DNA of 64,000 nt from Paracoccus contaminans (GCF_002105555.1 NZ_CP020612.1:1101001-1165000); one strand, 5' to 3'. Counted from the first letter of the stretch, positions 17,171-26,390 are shown. Notes: generated by a model not told the origin, from the sequence alone. Made by a program: numbers and translations.

Positions 17171-17931
17171 TGATCGAGGCCCCCCAATCCTTCGTCGTCA
17201 GCCAGGAATGCCAGAAGGCTGCCTGGCAGAACGGCTATCGCCGCGCCCTGGGCGAAGCGGACGGCTGGGCGCGCTATGGATCCACCACCGCGAAGGGCAC
17301 GGTGTGGTTGGCGGCGGCAAGACATGAAGGGCCGTGGTTCCTGGCCCTCGATCACCTTGGTATTGTCGAGGATCTGAACCTGCCGACGGCCGAAGTGCCG
17401 GGCCCGGGCCTCGTCCGCTACGCCTTCCCGGACCTGACCGCGCTTTATGCCGTGATGCCTCGGGTCTACCAGTTGGGCGTAACGCTGCCCGATGGCCCGC
17501 TCGAGGAATTCCGTGCGGCCGTGGCCAACCTGCCCAAGAGCACCGAGGCCGAGAGGTTGATCATCCAGCGCGTTGGTCAGGACATCTTCCGCGACCGTCT
17601 GATGACCTACTGGCAAGGCTGCTGCCCGCTGACCGGGATCACCGATCCGGCGCTCTTGCGCGCAAGCCACATCATCGCCTGGAAGGATTGCGCCAGCGAC
17701 GCCGACCGGCTGGACGTACATAACGGCCTGCTGCTTTCGGCCCTTTGGGATGCGGCCTTCGACCGGGGGCTAGTTACGTTCGATGATGACGGACATCCGC
17801 AATTCTCGCCAAAGCTGAGCGAGACGGCGCGCGCAGAGCTGCGCTGGCAATCTCCCATCCCGTTGACCGACAAACACCGCGCCCGCCTTGTCTGGCATCG
17901 GACAGAAGCCTTTGAGGACATCGAACCGTGA
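17170..17931 (+). CDS. HNH endonuclease (HNH_2 type)
   Basis: A 253-aa protein whose C-terminal third carries the HNH_2 pattern. It reads CPLTG, LLRASHIIAW, LDVHNGLLLSALWDAAFDRGL and then an acidic beta hairpin (about 155-215). The His and Asn for metal-dependent cleavage are all present. The N-terminal 120 residues are unlike any family I know and could recognise DNA or partners. Start is ATG 17170, sharing a base with the methyltransferase stop (TGATG); GTG 17167 is an alternative. It closes the five-gene operon and stands where DISARM has the PLD-type nuclease DrmC, which is absent here. Confidence 0.85.
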   Translation: MIEAPQSFVVSQECQKAAWQNGYRRALGEADGWARYGSTTAKGTVWLAAARHEGPWFLALDHLGIVEDLNLPTAEVPGPGLVRYAFPDLTALYAVMPRVYQLGVTLPDGPLEEFRAAVANLPKSTEAERLIIQRVGQDIFRDRLMTYWQGCCPLTGITDPALLRASHIIAWKDCASDADRLDVHNGLLLSALWDAAFDRGLVTFDDDGHPQFSPKLSETARAELRWQSPIPLTDKHRARLVWHRTEAFEDIEP

Positions 17932-17956
17932 AACCTCGCTCGATCCGCTGACAGGT

Positions 17957-17968
17957 GCACAATTGTGC
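17957..17968. promoter_or_regulatory. 12-bp perfect palindrome after the HNH gene
   Basis: GCACAATTGTGC is a perfect palindrome 25 bp past the HNH stop. It could be a regulator site or chance; no gene starts nearby on the plus strand. Confidence 0.2.
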
Positions 17969-18058
17969 CCACCGCCGCACGAGACAGGTGCAGCCTTGTC
18001 GTGCAACCATTCCGGCGCAGCGAATCCCTGCCGCTCCTTGAAACCGTGAACCTGTGAG

Positions 18059-18124
18059 CCGGGCCGGGCGATGCGCTGCGGTTGAGGCGTTCGGCGCTTC
18101 CCATTTTGATGTCGCCCGGCCCGG
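18059..18124. terminator. Long inverted repeat between converging operons
   Basis: The 13-bp perfect arms CCGGGCCGGGCGA (18059-18071) and TCGCCCGGCCCGG (18112-18124) enclose a 40-nt loop. They sit between the HNH gene (plus) and the tail-fibre gene (minus), which converge here. No T tract follows either arm, so this is a strong transcript structure that may protect 3' ends or separate the two operons. It is not a textbook intrinsic terminator. Confidence 0.4.
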
Positions 18125-18157
18125 GCTTCACACAAGTTGGTTCTCCATGAAGCCGGA

Positions 18158-20080
18158 TCAGAAATCGGTCTCGAGGTAAACCCCGGCGCAGTCGTAGGCG
18201 ACGGCGGCGGCTGTCGCGCCGGTGTTCATGAACAGCCGCGGCGACAGGAACTGCGTCGCGGCGGGCAGGTCAGCGGTGATCTCCTGCTCGAAGATCGCGC
18301 CTGAGACCTCGTCGACCACCCGCACCCAGACGGATGACCCATTCGGTGGGGCGGCGATGAACAGGGTCAGCACCCCGCCCGTGGCAATGGCAAAGCTCGC
18401 GCCCATGTCGGTCAGGGTCGGCGCTCCGGTGCCGTCGTTCGCGACCAGCTGCCAACGGGTGTGCGTCCCGCGCTGGAATCCGATGCCGATGCAGTTGATG
18501 GCGGCCGCCAAAGTCAGGGTGGTGGCCAGCGCGGCCGTAGATCCGTAGAGGCCGAAGAACCCCATGCCGGTCGCCTGCAGGGTCGTGAGCGAGATACGCG
18601 TCACGAAGGTCCAGCCCCCGAGGCCTGCCGCATTTCCGCGCCAGCAGGCCCAGCCTGCCGATCGCTGATCGGCGACCGAGTCCACGACCGCCGCCGAAGT
18701 CAGGCGCCAGCGGCGCATGCTGGCAGCGAGGTTCGTGGCGGCGAGCGTCGGGTGCGAAACGGTGCCGACCGAGGTGATCGGCATGCCTTCAGTGGTGATT
18801 GTTGTCGTGACGGATGGCGACCACGTCGCAATGCGGTTCACCCCGAAGTGCGGCTGCAGGGGAAAGTCCCGGCCCGATGGGCGCATGACATCGATCCACG
18901 GTGCGCCGGCCCGGTTGCGAGCATAGAGGGTGGCCTTGCCGGTGGGCGGCGGGGTCGGCGCGGCGCTGAGGCCCGGCAGGACCGTCGGCTGCGGCAATTC
19001 CAGCTGGCCATTGGTCCGGTCGATCCTGATCGCGTCGTAGAAGGCCGACCCGTCCGGGCTGACCTTGAAGCTGAAATCGTCGTTGCCGAGAAGCCCGATC
19101 AACGCCCGCGCCGAAAACCCGGTCTTGAAAGCAAAGGCGGCGTCGTTCCCCGCGGCCGCCTTGTTCACCGTCGCCTCGATCCCTGCGCCTGCGTTGTTCA
19201 GAAGCACCGCAGGCGTGTTGACCGACATCCGGTTGTAACTGTCGGCCGTGGCCCCGCCGAGGCCCAAGTGCTGCGCGGTAAGGTTCGCCTGCGGCATGCC
19301 GACCTGCGTGACCGCATTGGCGAAGGTGACCGTGGGCGTGTTCACCACCGTCGTGCCTGCGGCCCCCGCCGTGGCCGAGCCGACGTTGACGATAGTGGTC
19401 GATCCTGATGCGCCGCCTGTGCCGAGGTTCACGGTCTTGGTGACGCCGGTGGTCGTCGCTCCTGTGCCAATGCCGTAGGTGGCGGTCGTCGTCGCCGTAC
19501 CGATGCTGGCCAAGGCCGCAGAGACGGTGACAGTGCCCGAGGCGGTCAGCGTGCCGGAGAAGGTCTTATTGCCCGTGAAGGTCTGGGTGCCCGCGAGGAT
19601 CGCCAGTTCCGACGAGGTGTTCGGCAGTGTGAAGGTGCGTGTCGTACCGGTGGTGATCCCCGACAGCGAAAACAGCGCCTTCTTCGTCGGATCGGCGTCG
19701 TTGACGAGGCTGAAGATCGCGTCAGACACATCCTGCGGCACGCCGACCGGGTCCCAGGCACTTCCATTCCAGACAACAAAAGCCTGCTCGGCCGCGATCC
19801 AGACCAGCCAGCCTTGCCGCGGAACAAGGCGCAGCCAGACGCCATCGACCCAGAAGGCCACGTTCAGATCCCAGCCGGCCCAGAGACCCGTCGCCGCCGA
19901 GGCCACGAGGTGCCGGTCGCCATCGGAGGGGCTCGCAGGCGGCGTGGTGCGCGTCCGGTCGAGGACTGACAGTTGCACCATGGCGTCGAGCAGGCGCAGC
20001 GCCTCGTTGTGGGTGACATGCTTATGGGCTTGGGCCGCCAGCAGGTAAGGCAGGCCAAGGTGGGTGGAGGTGTCAGACAT
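18158..20080 (-). CDS. DUF2793-containing tail fibre-like protein
   Basis: A 640-aa protein. The N-terminal 115 residues (LGLPYLLAAQAHKHVTHNEA ... LDAMVQLSV) match the DUF2793 domain found at the distal tail of GTA-like phages. Residues about 150-265 are a low-complexity Thr/Gly/Ala/Val stretch (for example TATTTATYGIGTGATTTG), as in beta-helical fibre shafts. The C-terminal half would be the receptor-binding or carbohydrate-binding head. It is the last gene of the minus-strand structural operon, 9 bp after the hub gene, the usual place for host-range proteins. The specific receptor cannot be told. Confidence 0.8.
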   Translation of the reverse strand: MSDTSTHLGLPYLLAAQAHKHVTHNEALRLLDAMVQLSVLDRTRTTPPASPSDGDRHLVASAATGLWAGWDLNVAFWVDGVWLRLVPRQGWLVWIAAEQAFVVWNGSAWDPVGVPQDVSDAIFSLVNDADPTKKALFSLSGITTGTTRTFTLPNTSSELAILAGTQTFTGNKTFSGTLTASGTVTVSAALASIGTATTTATYGIGTGATTTGVTKTVNLGTGGASGSTTIVNVGSATAGAAGTTVVNTPTVTFANAVTQVGMPQANLTAQHLGLGGATADSYNRMSVNTPAVLLNNAGAGIEATVNKAAAGNDAAFAFKTGFSARALIGLLGNDDFSFKVSPDGSAFYDAIRIDRTNGQLELPQPTVLPGLSAAPTPPPTGKATLYARNRAGAPWIDVMRPSGRDFPLQPHFGVNRIATWSPSVTTTITTEGMPITSVGTVSHPTLAATNLAASMRRWRLTSAAVVDSVADQRSAGWACWRGNAAGLGGWTFVTRISLTTLQATGMGFFGLYGSTAALATTLTLAAAINCIGIGFQRGTHTRWQLVANDGTGAPTLTDMGASFAIATGGVLTLFIAAPPNGSSVWVRVVDEVSGAIFEQEITADLPAATQFLSPRLFMNTGATAAAVAYDCAGVYLETDF

Positions 20081-20089
20081 GACGGGCCT

Positions 20090-23000
20090 TCAGAACTGGA
20101 GGGTGACAGCGGCGGGATCGCCGCGGCCGAGGCGGTTCGAGAGCTGGTAAATGCGGATGGCCAGTGTCTGGCCGGGGGCCAACGGCGCGCCCCAGTCGGC
20201 GGTCTGCTGGGCAGCGGTGTAGAGGACGGATGTGGTGCTGCTGCTCAGCGTGCGCTTGACGACAGCTCCGTCGAGGATCTGGACGTCGTAGCTTTCCAGG
20301 TCTTCGGCCAGCGGCACCTCGACCTGTTCCCAGGCATCGGCCACCAGCGCGCGGGATCGCCGCGTCCAGCGGATCGTCAAATCGCCCGGGCTGCGCGCCG
20401 TGCGCCACGGCTGCGCGACATGCACCGGGGCGAAGGGCACGAGGCCGCGACCGGCTGGCGTGAAGGCCAGCGCGGTGTAGCTGGCGTCACTGACGGACCG
20501 CGCCGCGGGACCAATTCGCCAGTTCCACGGCAGACCGAGATCGGCTTCGGCGATCGGCAGCGGGGCAAGGGCAGAGTCCAGCACAACCACCCGCGCGCCT
20601 AGCGGGGTCGGATTGCCAATAGCACCTTCCGTTCCACGCTGACCGCGCAACAGGCGGGTCAGGCGATAGCGACCGGGGGCGATCAGTTCGGCGACACCCG
20701 CTTGCACGATTTCCCATTTGCCCAGTGTGGATTCCACTGCCAGCGCATTGGCACCGCCAAACAGGGTCAGATCGGTGACGCTTTCCAGCGTGCCGGAGGC
20801 CAGATCGACGACCAGCGCATTGCCGAGATCGAAGCGAGAGGTCGGGCCCGGGTAGAAGTCCGACACCAGTGTACCGATCCGGGCACGACTACCGAAGGTG
20901 GTCAGCAAGGCGAACCCATCGATGGAGGGGCTGCGGAATACGGCCATCTCGCCCGGCCAAGGAACGGAATAGGCCGCGACCATCGGCCGATGCGCAGGCT
21001 GGTCTTCGGACAGTTGCGGCAGGTCGAGAAGCACGACGTCCGGGGCGCCGAAGACCACCGACCGGGTCAGCGAGGCCGGTCGCGGATCGCCGGGCGGCAG
21101 ATCGTAGGCGGCGCGATCCTGGCGGACGGCCTCGATGCCGCGCCCCTCGGAATCCGCAATGGACACCAGCCGCAACTCGATCTCGCGGCTGTCATGGACC
21201 AGCCGGATCACATCGGCGGGGTCTAGCGCCAGTCGCGACGGCGGCAGACGGAAGGAGGCTGTCTCCCGCCCGATCCAGGCCTCCATCAGCGCGCGGCGGC
21301 AGCGGCGTTCGGCCTCCTCGGGCGGGATCGCCATCGGGAAGCTTTCCGAGGCGATGCGGGTGGTGTCGACGGTAATACGGCGGGCCTCGACAAGCGCCGC
21401 GTCATAGTCCTCGTCGGCGCGGGCGACCTGCCATTTCAGTGCCTGCGGCAGTTCGGTTTCCTGCGCGCGGACCAGTTCCAGCGCCTCGCCTTCGCGCGAT
21501 GCCACGAGGTCGTCATGGGCCACGGTGAGAACGGACGCCCTCCCCCGCATGACGAAGCGGATCATGCCTTCGGTCTCGATGGCATCGAACCCGAAATGTC
21601 GGGCCAGCGTGCTGATGGATGATCGCGGCGCTTCCAGCGCGGTGATGGCGTAACCTTCGACAGCCCCCCAGAGGCCGGACACGTCGATCAGAGCTTCAGG
21701 CATTCCGGCGCGCAGGCAGAGGTTCCGCACCAGCGCCGCCAGCGACACCGCCCCCAGCCGCCCGGTCAGCCAGTGGCCCAGCCGCCAGTTCGGGCCATCG
21801 GTCCAGACATCGGTCAGTTCGGGGAAGAAGGGATAGGGCCGCGCGTCCCAAGTCCAGGCCGCGCATTCCGGCGCATGCACCATGCGGCCGCCATAGATGC
21901 CGGAGGTCGGATTGTTGGCCGGGTCGCCCCAATGCAAATAGCTCGCCTCCAGATAGGCCCGCTGGATCGCGTCGTCCCGCCACCCGCGCGAGAAATACGG
22001 CGTGAAGCTTTCCGAGGATTTCGGGTCGAAGAAGACGTTGGGCTGATTGGTGCCCCGGTCGATGGCCGGGCAGCCCAGTTCGGTGAAGCGGATGGGCTTC
22101 GATTGCGGGATCCATGCAGTGGATGCACCGCTCTCCACCCCGCCCGGCCGGTTGTAATGCGGGTTCGTCCACCAGGCGCGGATATCCTTGGGGCGAAAGA
22201 CCCACGGCTTGCCCACCGCGCCATCCGTGATGGCCGTGCGGATCTGCGCGGAGCGGTCGGCGGCGCTGGCATAGAACCAGTCGAACCCTTCACCGCCCGC
22301 GATGTTCGCCTGCAAATAGGCGCGGTCGTAAATCGCAGGCCAGCCTTCGAGCGCATCTGCATGATCGAAGCCATCCCGCCAGTCCGACAAGGGCAGGTAG
22401 TTGTCGATGCCGACGAAGTCGATGTTGGTGTCCGACCAGAGCGGATCGAGGTGGTAATAGACATCGCCGCTGCCGTCTTGCGGATGATGGCCGAAGTATT
22501 CCGACCAGTCGGCGGCATAGCCGATCTCCGTGCCCGCGCCGAGAATGGTCCTCACGTCGGCAGAAAGGGTCTTGAAGGCGGTCACGGCGGGATAGGTGCT
22601 GGTGCTGGACCGGATGGTGGTCAGGCCGGGCATCTCGGTGCCGGTCAGGAAGGCATCGACCCCGCCTGCTGCGGCACAGAGATGCGCGTAGTGCAGCACC
22701 ATTCGGCGCAAGCCCCAGTCGCTGGGCGAGCCAGTAAAGCTGACAGTCTCGCCCGAAACGCTGAAATTCCCCGGCGTCGCTGTACCGAACAGCGCCGACA
22801 CTTGCGTTGCCGCCGTGCCGGTCTTGTCGACCGATCCGGCAAAGCCCGCTGCCGGGGAACAGGTGATCCGCCCCCGCCATGGAAATGCGGGCTGGCCGGG
22901 CGTGGCGGCATTGGCGCTGTAGGGGTTCGGCAGCGTGTTGCCGGGCGGCACATCCATCAGCAGGAAGGGATAGAAGGTGACGCGCAGCCCCCGCGCCTTC

Positions 23001-24055
23001 ATCTCCTGGATCGCCTGAACCACGGCAAAGTCGGCAGGCGTGCCGCCATAGACCGGACGATCCTCGGCGTCACGGCTGACCAGATGCGCGCTGGCCCGGC
23101 TGACCCCGTTCACCGACCAGTTGGCGGGTGTGGTGGCTTTGGAGGCAACCTCGACGCCGGGCTTCACCTTGCAGACCCCAGCGCGCAGGTCGTTGCCGAA
23201 CCAGGTCACGACGAGGCTGACGCTCTCGACCGCCGGGGCCATGGCCTGCAGCCGGTCCAGCGCCACGACGATGTCGGGCTGGTCGGGCTGCGCGTTCAGG
23301 TTCTCGGCAACCGTCGCGCCACCACTACCTTTGCGGATGGCATCGGTGGCATAGGTGAACTCGCCCGAAGCCGGGATCAAGGTGACGGCGCGGGTCAGGC
23401 CTTCGGCGGTGTCGGCATCGGCCAGCGGGCGGAACACCTCGAAGCTGAGTTGCGGCAGGCGGTTGCCGAAGGTCGCCAGCGCCAGATCCTCGAACACGAC
23501 ATAGGCCGTGCCGCGATAGGCTGGGGTGTTGGCCGCGCCCATCTTGGCTGCAATGAACGGATCGGCGGTTTGCGCCTCGTTGCCGGGATACCAGCGCCAG
23601 GTCACGGCGCCCAAGTCCATTGCCTTGCCATCGGCCCAGACGCGGCCAATGCCGGTGATCGGACCCTCGCAGAGCGCCACGGCGAACGACGCATAGTAGA
23701 GGTATTCGGTGGTCTTGACCTTGCCGCCGCCACCGCCCTTGCCGCCGCCTTGGGTGGTGGTCTTGGTCTCCTCCCGGAAATCGGTGGCCCAGATGATGTT
23801 GCCGCCGATGCGCATCCGGCCGTAAAGCCGCGGGATCACCGCGCCTTCCGTGGCCGAGGTGATGCGCAGCGTGTCGAGCCGCGCGCCCTCGATCCGTTGA
23901 GCCGGGGCCAGCGACGACACGATCCAGCTGTCGACCACAGAGCCCACGGTCGAGCCGATAAAGCCGCCGATGGCCGCCCCAGAAAAGCCGAGGATCGCAC
24001 CGCCAAAGGCTCCGCCGATGGCAGTGCCGACAGCGCCGAGGACGAGCGTGGCCAT
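20090..24055 (-). CDS. GTA-type baseplate hub / host-specificity protein with TIM-barrel domain
   Basis: A 1321-aa protein resembling the GTA gp15 megatron. The first 70 residues are Gly/Ala-rich and hydrophobic (GTAIGGAFGGAILGFSGAAIGG). A glycoside-hydrolase-like TIM barrel follows at about 430-740 (RMVLHYAHLCAAAGGVDAFLTG, EIGYAADWSEYFGHHP, NIDFVGIDNYLPLSDW), then phage-tail_3-type beta domains and a fibronectin-like end. The family forms the central hub and tip of the tail and may cut or bind cell-surface glycans. It follows the NlpC/P60 gene by 9 bp. The order DUF2460-DUF2163-NlpC-hub is that of Rhodobacter gene transfer agents, although here it belongs to a prophage with lambda-like head genes. 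Confidence 0.92.
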   Translation of the reverse strand: MATLVLGAVGTAIGGAFGGAILGFSGAAIGGFIGSTVGSVVDSWIVSSLAPAQRIEGARLDTLRITSATEGAVIPRLYGRMRIGGNIIWATDFREETKTTTQGGGKGGGGGKVKTTEYLYYASFAVALCEGPITGIGRVWADGKAMDLGAVTWRWYPGNEAQTADPFIAAKMGAANTPAYRGTAYVVFEDLALATFGNRLPQLSFEVFRPLADADTAEGLTRAVTLIPASGEFTYATDAIRKGSGGATVAENLNAQPDQPDIVVALDRLQAMAPAVESVSLVVTWFGNDLRAGVCKVKPGVEVASKATTPANWSVNGVSRASAHLVSRDAEDRPVYGGTPADFAVVQAIQEMKARGLRVTFYPFLLMDVPPGNTLPNPYSANAATPGQPAFPWRGRITCSPAAGFAGSVDKTGTAATQVSALFGTATPGNFSVSGETVSFTGSPSDWGLRRMVLHYAHLCAAAGGVDAFLTGTEMPGLTTIRSSTSTYPAVTAFKTLSADVRTILGAGTEIGYAADWSEYFGHHPQDGSGDVYYHLDPLWSDTNIDFVGIDNYLPLSDWRDGFDHADALEGWPAIYDRAYLQANIAGGEGFDWFYASAADRSAQIRTAITDGAVGKPWVFRPKDIRAWWTNPHYNRPGGVESGASTAWIPQSKPIRFTELGCPAIDRGTNQPNVFFDPKSSESFTPYFSRGWRDDAIQRAYLEASYLHWGDPANNPTSGIYGGRMVHAPECAAWTWDARPYPFFPELTDVWTDGPNWRLGHWLTGRLGAVSLAALVRNLCLRAGMPEALIDVSGLWGAVEGYAITALEAPRSSISTLARHFGFDAIETEGMIRFVMRGRASVLTVAHDDLVASREGEALELVRAQETELPQALKWQVARADEDYDAALVEARRITVDTTRIASESFPMAIPPEEAERRCRRALMEAWIGRETASFRLPPSRLALDPADVIRLVHDSREIELRLVSIADSEGRGIEAVRQDRAAYDLPPGDPRPASLTRSVVFGAPDVVLLDLPQLSEDQPAHRPMVAAYSVPWPGEMAVFRSPSIDGFALLTTFGSRARIGTLVSDFYPGPTSRFDLGNALVVDLASGTLESVTDLTLFGGANALAVESTLGKWEIVQAGVAELIAPGRYRLTRLLRGQRGTEGAIGNPTPLGARVVVLDSALAPLPIAEADLGLPWNWRIGPAARSVSDASYTALAFTPAGRGLVPFAPVHVAQPWRTARSPGDLTIRWTRRSRALVADAWEQVEVPLAEDLESYDVQILDGAVVKRTLSSSTTSVLYTAAQQTADWGAPLAPGQTLAIRIYQLSNRLGRGDPAAVTLQF

Positions 24056-24064
24056 GGAAAACTC

Positions 24065-24499
24065 TCAGCGTTGGGGAAAGAGGAAGGCTAAGGCGATGCG
24101 GCGTCGCCACGTTGGGGTCAGCGGTTCCTCGATCACGCCGAGCCGCTCGTAGGCGTGCAGGAAGGTGTCGGGACCGGTGAGGATGCCAACATGCTTGGCA
24201 ATGGCACGGGGCATCATGCGAAACAGGATCAGCGCGCCGGGCGGGGCATCGGTGGGTGCGATCTCCGGCAACATGCGGCGCGCGCCATCGGCCAGAACTT
24301 CGCGCGGGCCACTTTCACCCCAGTCCCGGCTGTAGGGCGGAATCGGGAAAGGTTCCGGCCCCACCACCTCACGCCAGACGCCGCGCGCCAGACCAAGGCA
24401 ATCGCAGCCGACGCCTTTCAGGCTGGCTTGATCGTGGTAGGGCGTACCGAGCCAGGACCGCGCGATGGCAATGACCCTGTCGGAATCGACCGAAATCAC
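24065..24499 (-). CDS. NlpC/P60 family tail peptidase (GTA gp14-like)
   Basis: A 144-aa cysteine peptidase. The catalytic Cys is Cys34 in GVGCDCLGLARG and the His is near 105 in AKHVGIL, both in the NlpC/P60 arrangement. In GTA-like tails this protein sits at the tip and cleaves peptidoglycan peptides during DNA entry. Its start overlaps the stop of the DUF2163 gene by 4 bp, so translation is coupled. Confidence 0.92.
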   Translation of the reverse strand: MISVDSDRVIAIARSWLGTPYHDQASLKGVGCDCLGLARGVWREVVGPEPFPIPPYSRDWGESGPREVLADGARRMLPEIAPTDAPPGALILFRMMPRAIAKHVGILTGPDTFLHAYERLGVIEEPLTPTWRRRIALAFLFPQR

Positions 24500-25401
24500 A
24501 GCACAGCCCCCTCGTGGCCGCCGTCAGTGGTGGCATAGCGCAGGACCGCATCCTGGCCGGGGATGTTGGGGAAGCCTCGGAAGTTAGTGACATTGGCGAA
24601 CTTCGTGCCGCAGGTCGCGATGCGCTTGTCGCATCCGGCGCGGATGGTGAAGGTGTCCGTCGCGGCGATGGCGCGCACCGGGGCTTCCAGCAGGGTCAGG
24701 ATGGCGACACCGTCGACAAGGTCATGCGACAATACCTCAGCCCGCCGCCCGACATTGGCCCCACTCGTCCAGTCGAGGGTGCCGAAGGTGAACCAGCCGG
24801 ACGTGAAACCACCAAGCCCTGAGGCTGTGAAGGCCCGGTCGCGCAGCGTGTCGATGATCGCACCGGTGTCCTTGAACGCCGGGGCCTCGAGATTGACCCC
24901 GCAACGCGCATCGCCAAGGGCGGCATCGCAACTCGCCTGAAACGTTCGCCCGACCGTCTGGCCAAGAACATGCGCAAGGGATCGCACCTCGGCCACGAAC
25001 GCCAGCCGCCCGCGCCGGATCTGACCGATAGCGCCACGCCGCATCAGCAGGCGCTGGGAGGTCGCGGCCCAGTTCACCCGCCACACTTCGACGGAGGCAT
25101 TGTCCCAGCGGCCGTCGAGGATATCCGTCTCGGTGATCCGGTCGGAGGACAGCACACCTTGGGCATCCTGCGCATCGACAGACAAGTCAGTCCCCGACCG
25201 CACTTCGGAGGCCGCGAAGCCGCTCTCCGGCTCGAAATCGGTGCCATCGAATGTCAGGGTTCGGTCGTGGTCGGTGAAGCCAAGCGTCACCCCATCGGCC
25301 CGCACGATCCGCCAGCACCAGGCCAGCGTCGTCGTGCCCTCGTCGAGATGGGCCTGCAGCGCAGGTTGGAGCGCCTTCACTTCCGCCCCCAGCCCCGCCA
25401 C
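24496..25401 (-). CDS. DUF2163 tail protein (GTA gp13-like)
   Basis: A 301-aa protein with the features of the DUF2163/BR0599 family: WCWRIVRADGVTLGFTDHDRTLTFDGTDFEPESGF near the N-terminus (written here as family hallmark, about 28-62) and a Cys-rich C-terminal part, FTIRAGCDKRIATCGTKFAN (about 250-270). The family is the distal tail/hub adaptor of GTA-like particles. Its 5' end overlaps by 25 bp the 3' end of a small membrane-protein gene, which is unusual and fits later insertion of the lysis genes into the tail operon. Confidence 0.9.
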   Translation of the reverse strand: MAGLGAEVKALQPALQAHLDEGTTTLAWCWRIVRADGVTLGFTDHDRTLTFDGTDFEPESGFAASEVRSGTDLSVDAQDAQGVLSSDRITETDILDGRWDNASVEVWRVNWAATSQRLLMRRGAIGQIRRGRLAFVAEVRSLAHVLGQTVGRTFQASCDAALGDARCGVNLEAPAFKDTGAIIDTLRDRAFTASGLGGFTSGWFTFGTLDWTSGANVGRRAEVLSHDLVDGVAILTLLEAPVRAIAATDTFTIRAGCDKRIATCGTKFANVTNFRGFPNIPGQDAVLRYATTDGGHEGAVL

Positions 25402-25586
25402 AGGGCGACCGAGGCCAACGCCGAAGAGACCACGCCCCCGGCTGTGCCAGTCAGGGCATAGAGATTGAACGGACGCAGATCAAAGCTCCCGGTCACCAGA
25501 TCGAAATCCGCCAGCCCGGCCATGGCCAGCCCGGAGGCGGCAAGACAGGCCAGATAGACAAGCCCTCGTGCGAGGTTCCAGTTCAT
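25377..25586 (-). CDS. Small two-helix membrane protein of the lysis cassette
   Basis: A 69-aa protein starting MNWNLARGLVYLACLAASGLA. It has a hydrophobic segment at about 8-25, another at about 45-62, and a basic tail (RGWGRK). Its ATG overlaps the endolysin stop (ATGA). Size, topology and place suggest a holin- or spanin-like helper, but no family motif proves this. Confidence 0.6.
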   Translation of the reverse strand: MNWNLARGLVYLACLAASGLAMAGLADFDLVTGSFDLRPFNLYALTGTAGGVVSSALASVALWRGWGRK

Positions 25587-26251
25587 GATGTTGCCTTTCC
25601 TTTGAGAAAATCCATCAGCCGCTGCCACCACGACGGGGCGGTAGACGGTTGGGTCGGTACCGGCAGTGGCACGGTCGGCGGCACGCGAGTGCTCGCCGGA
25701 CGCAGCAATGCCAGCGCCTCGGTCTCGGTAAGTCGCCGAATGGGCCTCGAGAAATCCACCCGTCCGTTGCGATCCACCGCCCAGACCGGAATGGTACCGG
25801 TCGGATAGCGGCCGTCGCGGAACAGATCGCGTTCGGCCTCGCGGCGAGCGCGGATCGCGGCTGGGCGGAGCCAGCCCATGAACCCTTGCGCTGCGGCGGC
25901 GCGGTTGCCCGCGTTCAGATGGCGGGTCAGCGATGCCTTGGCGATGCCACCGGTATTGTAGTGGAAGCTGACCAGCGCATCGAACTCGTGCGGCTCCAGC
26001 TGCACCTTCACCGCGCGCAGAACTTCTGCCTCGTAGGCCACGATGTCTGCGCGGAAGAGCCGGAACGCTTCGCGGATCCCGGCGTCGAGATCGGCGGGCA
26101 TGCCGCGCGGCATCCGCGCCGGATCGGGCGGACCGGCGGCTGCAGTATGGCCGATGCCGAAGGTCCAGACGTTTTTGACGTCGAGATAAGGTCCGGGCAC
26201 GAGTCCTTCGTGCCGGACAAGGGCCAGCAGGCCCCGATCAGTCATTTGCAT
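25583..26251 (-). CDS. Phage endolysin, GH24 lysozyme
   Basis: A 222-aa lysozyme. Glu15, Asp24 and Thr30 (HEG, YLD, WTF) keep the exact E-x8-D-x5-T spacing of the T4 lysozyme catalytic triad, followed by GIGHT. The domain ends near 165. A Pro-rich linker (about 185-205) leads to a C-terminal WWQRLMDFLKGK amphipathic stretch. There is no signal peptide, so release needs a holin. Flanked by small membrane-protein genes on both sides, it forms a lysis cassette placed inside the tail operon. Confidence 0.93.
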   Translation of the reverse strand: MQMTDRGLLALVRHEGLVPGPYLDVKNVWTFGIGHTAAAGPPDPARMPRGMPADLDAGIREAFRLFRADIVAYEAEVLRAVKVQLEPHEFDALVSFHYNTGGIAKASLTRHLNAGNRAAAAQGFMGWLRPAAIRARREAERDLFRDGRYPTGTIPVWAVDRNGRVDFSRPIRRLTETEALALLRPASTRVPPTVPLPVPTQPSTAPSWWQRLMDFLKGKATS

Positions 26252-26255
26252 GGGA

Positions 26256-26390
26256 TCACCCGAAGAGTGTTGAGAGGATCAGGATCAGGACGGCGACGAG
26301 AAGGCCGATGCGCAGGCGGTGGCTGAAGGTCTGGCCCGGGTCGGCGGCGTCGCAACGGAATGAGCGCGCAATGCGGAGAAGTTCATGCAT
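26256..26390 (-). CDS. Small single-span membrane protein
   Basis: A 44-aa frame, starting MHELLRIARSFRCD, with one strong membrane segment at the C-terminus (IGLLVAVLILILSTLF). Its start overlaps the end of the holin-like gene by 8 bp and it ends just before the endolysin. Possibly a lysis helper such as an antiholin; function unproven. Confidence 0.5.
   Translation of the reverse strand: MHELLRIARSFRCDAADPGQTFSHRLRIGLLVAVLILILSTLFG

Noticed and set aside
21773..24091. Long plus-strand frame of 772 codons opposite the tail hub gene
   Set aside because: It is antisense to a well-supported gene; composition is Arg/Gly-rich, as expected for shadows in GC-rich DNA. The same holds for long frames at 34180-36306, 38278-40353 and 50611-52095.
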